From contig NZ_MLFN01000004.1 in the NCBI RefSeq assembly GCF_002095315.1, forward strand, positions 97,659 through 161,658: a DNA stretch of 64,000 nucleotides, in the 5' to 3' direction. The position numbers and the translations under genes were made by a program. Origin of the DNA: Pantoea conspicua. Lineage in GTDB: Bacteria; Pseudomonadota; Gammaproteobacteria; Enterobacterales; Enterobacteriaceae. Below, piece by piece: positions 61,766 through 64,000 of this stretch. Positions within the stretch are counted from its first letter, which is position 1; each line of letters begins with the position of its first letter. Below the pieces are notes generated by a model. That model worked only from the letters and a program-made list of their open reading frames with translations. It was not told the origin of the DNA and made no database searches.

Positions 61766-63811
61766 ATGAAATGGTTTACCAAAAACGCGGTTTTGTTTGC
61801 CTGCAAAACCTCCCTTGCCGCATTTATCGCGTTATCTGTTGCTCTGATTCTTAACTTTGAAAAACCGGCCTGGGCGCTGACCACCGTGTTTGTCACCTCT
61901 CAGCTTTATGCCGCGTCGACCGTCTCGAAATCGCTGTTTCGTCTGATAGGAACCGTACTCGGCGGCGTCTTTATCCTGCTGATCTATCCCGAAACGGTGC
62001 AGTCACCGCTGCTGTTCAGCCTGTGCGTCTCGCTGTGGGTGACCTTTTGCCTTTATCTGTCGCTGCATGACCGCACGCCGAAAAGCTACGTCTTTATGCT
62101 GGCCGGTTATAGCGCGGCGATCATGGGCTTCCCGGAGGTGAACACGCCGTCGGCTATCGTTAATACGGTGATTTCCCGTATTGAGGAGATCACCCTCGGC
62201 ATTCTCTGTAGCACGCTGGTCCACCGGCTGGTTTTCCCGGTTCCGATGCACCATTTGCTTGGGCAGAGCGTTGATCACTGGTTTCAGAATGCGCGTAAAT
62301 TGTGTGATGAGCTGGTCAGCGGGATGGCAAAGAATAAGTCTCTGGAGCGGGAGGATATCCTGATCCAGATGGCGGGCTATCCATTGAACGTCGAAACGCT
62401 GCTGACGCACTGCGTATATGAAGGGGAAGCGGCGCGTAATGTCATCCGTCTGGTCAGCGTACAGTATCAGCATCTGACCTATCTGCTGCCGACGCTGACG
62501 GCGATTGAATCCCGCCTCGGGGTGCTGGCTGAACTGAATATTCGCTTTCCGCTCTGTGTCACCTCGGTGTTCCAGCAATTTCTGCTGTGGCTTAATCACG
62601 ATCGGGTTAACGATATCGAAGGGCTGCGTAACGCCATCGCAGACGGACAGGCGACGCTGGAGCGTGACTGGCAGGCGGGAAATCTGGCGACTGAAGAGAG
62701 CCTGCTGCTGATTGGCTTACTGGACCGGCTGGCTAACTTTGTTCGTATTGCAGATGCTTACCAGAACGTCAGCGCCCGCGCCGGCGATCTCTACAGTCAT
62801 GGCGACGGGGCGGCCATCAGAAACATCCGCGAGCATCGTCACATCGATAACGGACTGCTGAGCCTGTCGGTGCTGACGGCCTTTCTGGCCACCTTTCTCT
62901 CCAGCCTGTTCTGGATTGGCAGCGGCTGGGCCGATGGGGCGAATGCACCGCTGATGGCCGCGATTATCAGCTCGTTTTTTGCCGGCGTGGATTCACCGGT
63001 GACGCCGATGAAGCTGTTTGTGAAAGGGGTGATGATTGCGCTGGTGGTCAGCCTGTTTTATATCGCGTTCCTGATCTCCCAGGCCAACACGCTGCAGGCA
63101 TTAATGATCTGTCTGCTGCCGGGGCTGATGCTGCTGAGCCTGGTGATTGCTAATCCGACCACCAATCTGATTGGTCTGAGCGTGGCGATCCAGATACCGG
63201 GCTTTATCGGGCTGAGTCATCACTATGTTCCCGATCTGATCCTCACCCTGAATGCGGCTATCTCGTCGATGGTGGGCATTATGTTTGCGGTGGTGCTGAC
63301 GGCGCTGATCCGTAACAAGCGGCCCTCGTGGATTGCCCGACGCGCGGTACTGCGCGGACTGCGCGACCTGCTGAGCTTTATTAAAAAGGTCGAACGCAAT
63401 TCCGCCACGCTGCTGTCCCGGCAACAGTTTATTGCCCGGATGCTGGACCGGGTGAACATTATTCTGCCGCGCAAACGGCTCGATCCGGTACCGGACATCG
63501 TGGTGGGTGGCTATCTGATCAGCGAAACCTGGCTGGGCGCCAACTGCTACGACTATTATGCCCGCTATCGTGAGGTGTTAGAGGCACACCGTATCGACAG
63601 CGGTCAGATGTTCCATGAGCTGGGACTCTACCTGAAGCGCAAAATGAAGTCGCTTCAGCTGCTGCCGCATCCGGATCTGCTGGATGAACTGGATCAGTTG
63701 CTGCTGCGGCTGGAGAAAATTGCGCTGCAGGAGCGTGCGGCAGTGGCTCCGCTGGTTCACCTGTTTAACATGCGCGTCTCGCTGTTCCCGCAACAGCGCT
63801 GGCCAGGCTGA
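61766..63811 (+). CDS. FUSC-family aromatic-acid efflux-like protein
   Basis: This 681-residue inner-membrane protein has two blocks of five or six helices (about 10-170 and 365-520), each followed by a cytoplasmic domain, the layout of AaeB/YdhK/FUSC pumps. It starts MKWFTKNAVLFACKTSLAAF and contains KPAWALTTVFVTSQLYAAST. Partners in AaeAB-type pumps are a membrane-fusion protein and a small YdhI/AaeX-like protein; neither is visible before the window ends, and the next gene is on the other strand. The substrate is unknown. Confidence 0.8.
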   Translation: MKWFTKNAVLFACKTSLAAFIALSVALILNFEKPAWALTTVFVTSQLYAASTVSKSLFRLIGTVLGGVFILLIYPETVQSPLLFSLCVSLWVTFCLYLSLHDRTPKSYVFMLAGYSAAIMGFPEVNTPSAIVNTVISRIEEITLGILCSTLVHRLVFPVPMHHLLGQSVDHWFQNARKLCDELVSGMAKNKSLEREDILIQMAGYPLNVETLLTHCVYEGEAARNVIRLVSVQYQHLTYLLPTLTAIESRLGVLAELNIRFPLCVTSVFQQFLLWLNHDRVNDIEGLRNAIADGQATLERDWQAGNLATEESLLLIGLLDRLANFVRIADAYQNVSARAGDLYSHGDGAAIRNIREHRHIDNGLLSLSVLTAFLATFLSSLFWIGSGWADGANAPLMAAIISSFFAGVDSPVTPMKLFVKGVMIALVVSLFYIAFLISQANTLQALMICLLPGLMLLSLVIANPTTNLIGLSVAIQIPGFIGLSHHYVPDLILTLNAAISSMVGIMFAVVLTALIRNKRPSWIARRAVLRGLRDLLSFIKKVERNSATLLSRQQFIARMLDRVNIILPRKRLDPVPDIVVGGYLISETWLGANCYDYYARYREVLEAHRIDSGQMFHELGLYLKRKMKSLQLLPHPDLLDELDQLLLRLEKIALQERAAVAPLVHLFNMRVSLFPQQRWPG

Positions 63812-63816
63812 TGATG

Positions 63817-64000
63817 CTATCGGTTGTTCAGATTTTGCGATAAGGCAGGAATATCACCGAGTTCCGCCCCTTTAACCTTCAAAGTAAGTTCGACATTACG
63901 ATGTAAAATAATCGTGATCGCGGCCAGCAGTGCAGGCAGAGCCAGAATATAGAAAATAGCTGACTGTGCCGGGAAAATGCCCATTAGTACGCCACCTAAC
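63817..64000 (-). CDS. C-terminal end of an MFS transporter, 5' part outside window
   Basis: Read on the minus strand the last 61 codons are GGVLMGIFPAQSAIFYILAL, then PALLAAITIILHRN, and a short soluble tail ending SQNLNNR before the TAG at 63817-63819. The long hydrophobic helix followed by HRN is typical of the last transmembrane helix of an MFS transporter. It is convergent with the FUSC gene, five bases apart. Only the family can be suggested. Confidence 0.6.
   Translation of the reverse strand, partial: LGGVLMGIFPAQSAIFYILALPALLAAITIILHRNVELTLKVKGAELGDIPALSQNLNNR

Noticed and set aside
1..64000. CRISPR arrays, insertion sequences, prophage genes, tRNA or rRNA genes
   Set aside because: I looked for regular repeats, transposase or integrase motifs and cloverleaf-like sequences, and saw none that I could support.

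Overview
This looks like a chromosome segment from an enterobacterium of the Erwiniaceae (Pantoea/Erwinia-like). This is inferred from blocks of genes in Escherichia coli order (ynfK/bioD2-mlc-ynfL-ynfM; ynfD-ynfB-ynfA; ydfG and dcp), from proteins that are clearly orthologous to but diverged from E. coli, and from fairly high GC. I see no rRNA, tRNA, insertion sequence, prophage or CRISPR array.

Layout. 1-6.5 kb: the 5' part of pepT, an orphan DppA-like binding protein, and a LysR regulator divergent from an M20 peptidase/MFS pair, suggesting peptide or acyl-amino-acid use. 6.5-16.3 kb: aldA, ybiI, small proteins, and the complete L-rhamnose regulon (rhaT, rhaRS, rhaBADM). AldA would oxidise the L-lactaldehyde that rhamnose breakdown produces. 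16.3-26.3 kb: comR divergent from two bhsA-like genes, sotB, a cytochrome b561, ynfM/ynfL, mlc, bioD2 and an NCS2 purine permease. 26.3-33.5 kb: a four-gene osmoprotectant ABC operon (osmYXWV order), a DHA2-type exporter, ynfD, ynfB, ynfA, ydfG. 33.9-43.1 kb: purine catabolism (guaD-xdhABC, then hpxO) around dcp. 43.7-61.7 kb: a more accessory stretch with a glycosyltransferase, ampC, a Xre/RES toxin-antitoxin pair, a GH15 hydrolase, an SDR, a LacI-controlled AfuABC-like uptake operon with an inositol-monophosphatase-like gene, hipBA, an M24-like protein and a LysE exporter. The window ends with a FUSC pump and the 3' end of an MFS gene.

How genes work together. GuaD, XdhABC and HpxO would take guanine through xanthine and urate to 5-hydroxyisourate, and the NCS2 permease could bring in substrate. 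Both purine transcription units carry what looks like a sigma-54 promoter. The guaD one has a paired-palindrome upstream element plus an IHF match, and the hpxO one has two NtrC-like sites. This suggests that guanine, xanthine and urate serve as nitrogen sources under nitrogen control. Other regulatory DNA that can be read directly includes four HipB operators exactly 28 bp apart, a perfect inverted repeat before the Xre/RES pair, two matched LacI-type operators between lacI and the Afu-like operon, a duplicated ComR-type operator, and CRP sites before mlc, the SDR and rhaBAD.

A caution about the sequence itself. Seven otherwise intact genes (M20 peptidase, rhaA, cytochrome b561, ynfM, NCS2 permease, Afu-like binding protein, inositol monophosphatase) are each broken by single-base indels, eight events in total, and most lie in or beside short homopolymers. 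This looks more like consensus error than mass gene decay, but I cannot prove that from the sequence. These genes are labelled pseudogene only in the sense that the reading frame as given is broken.
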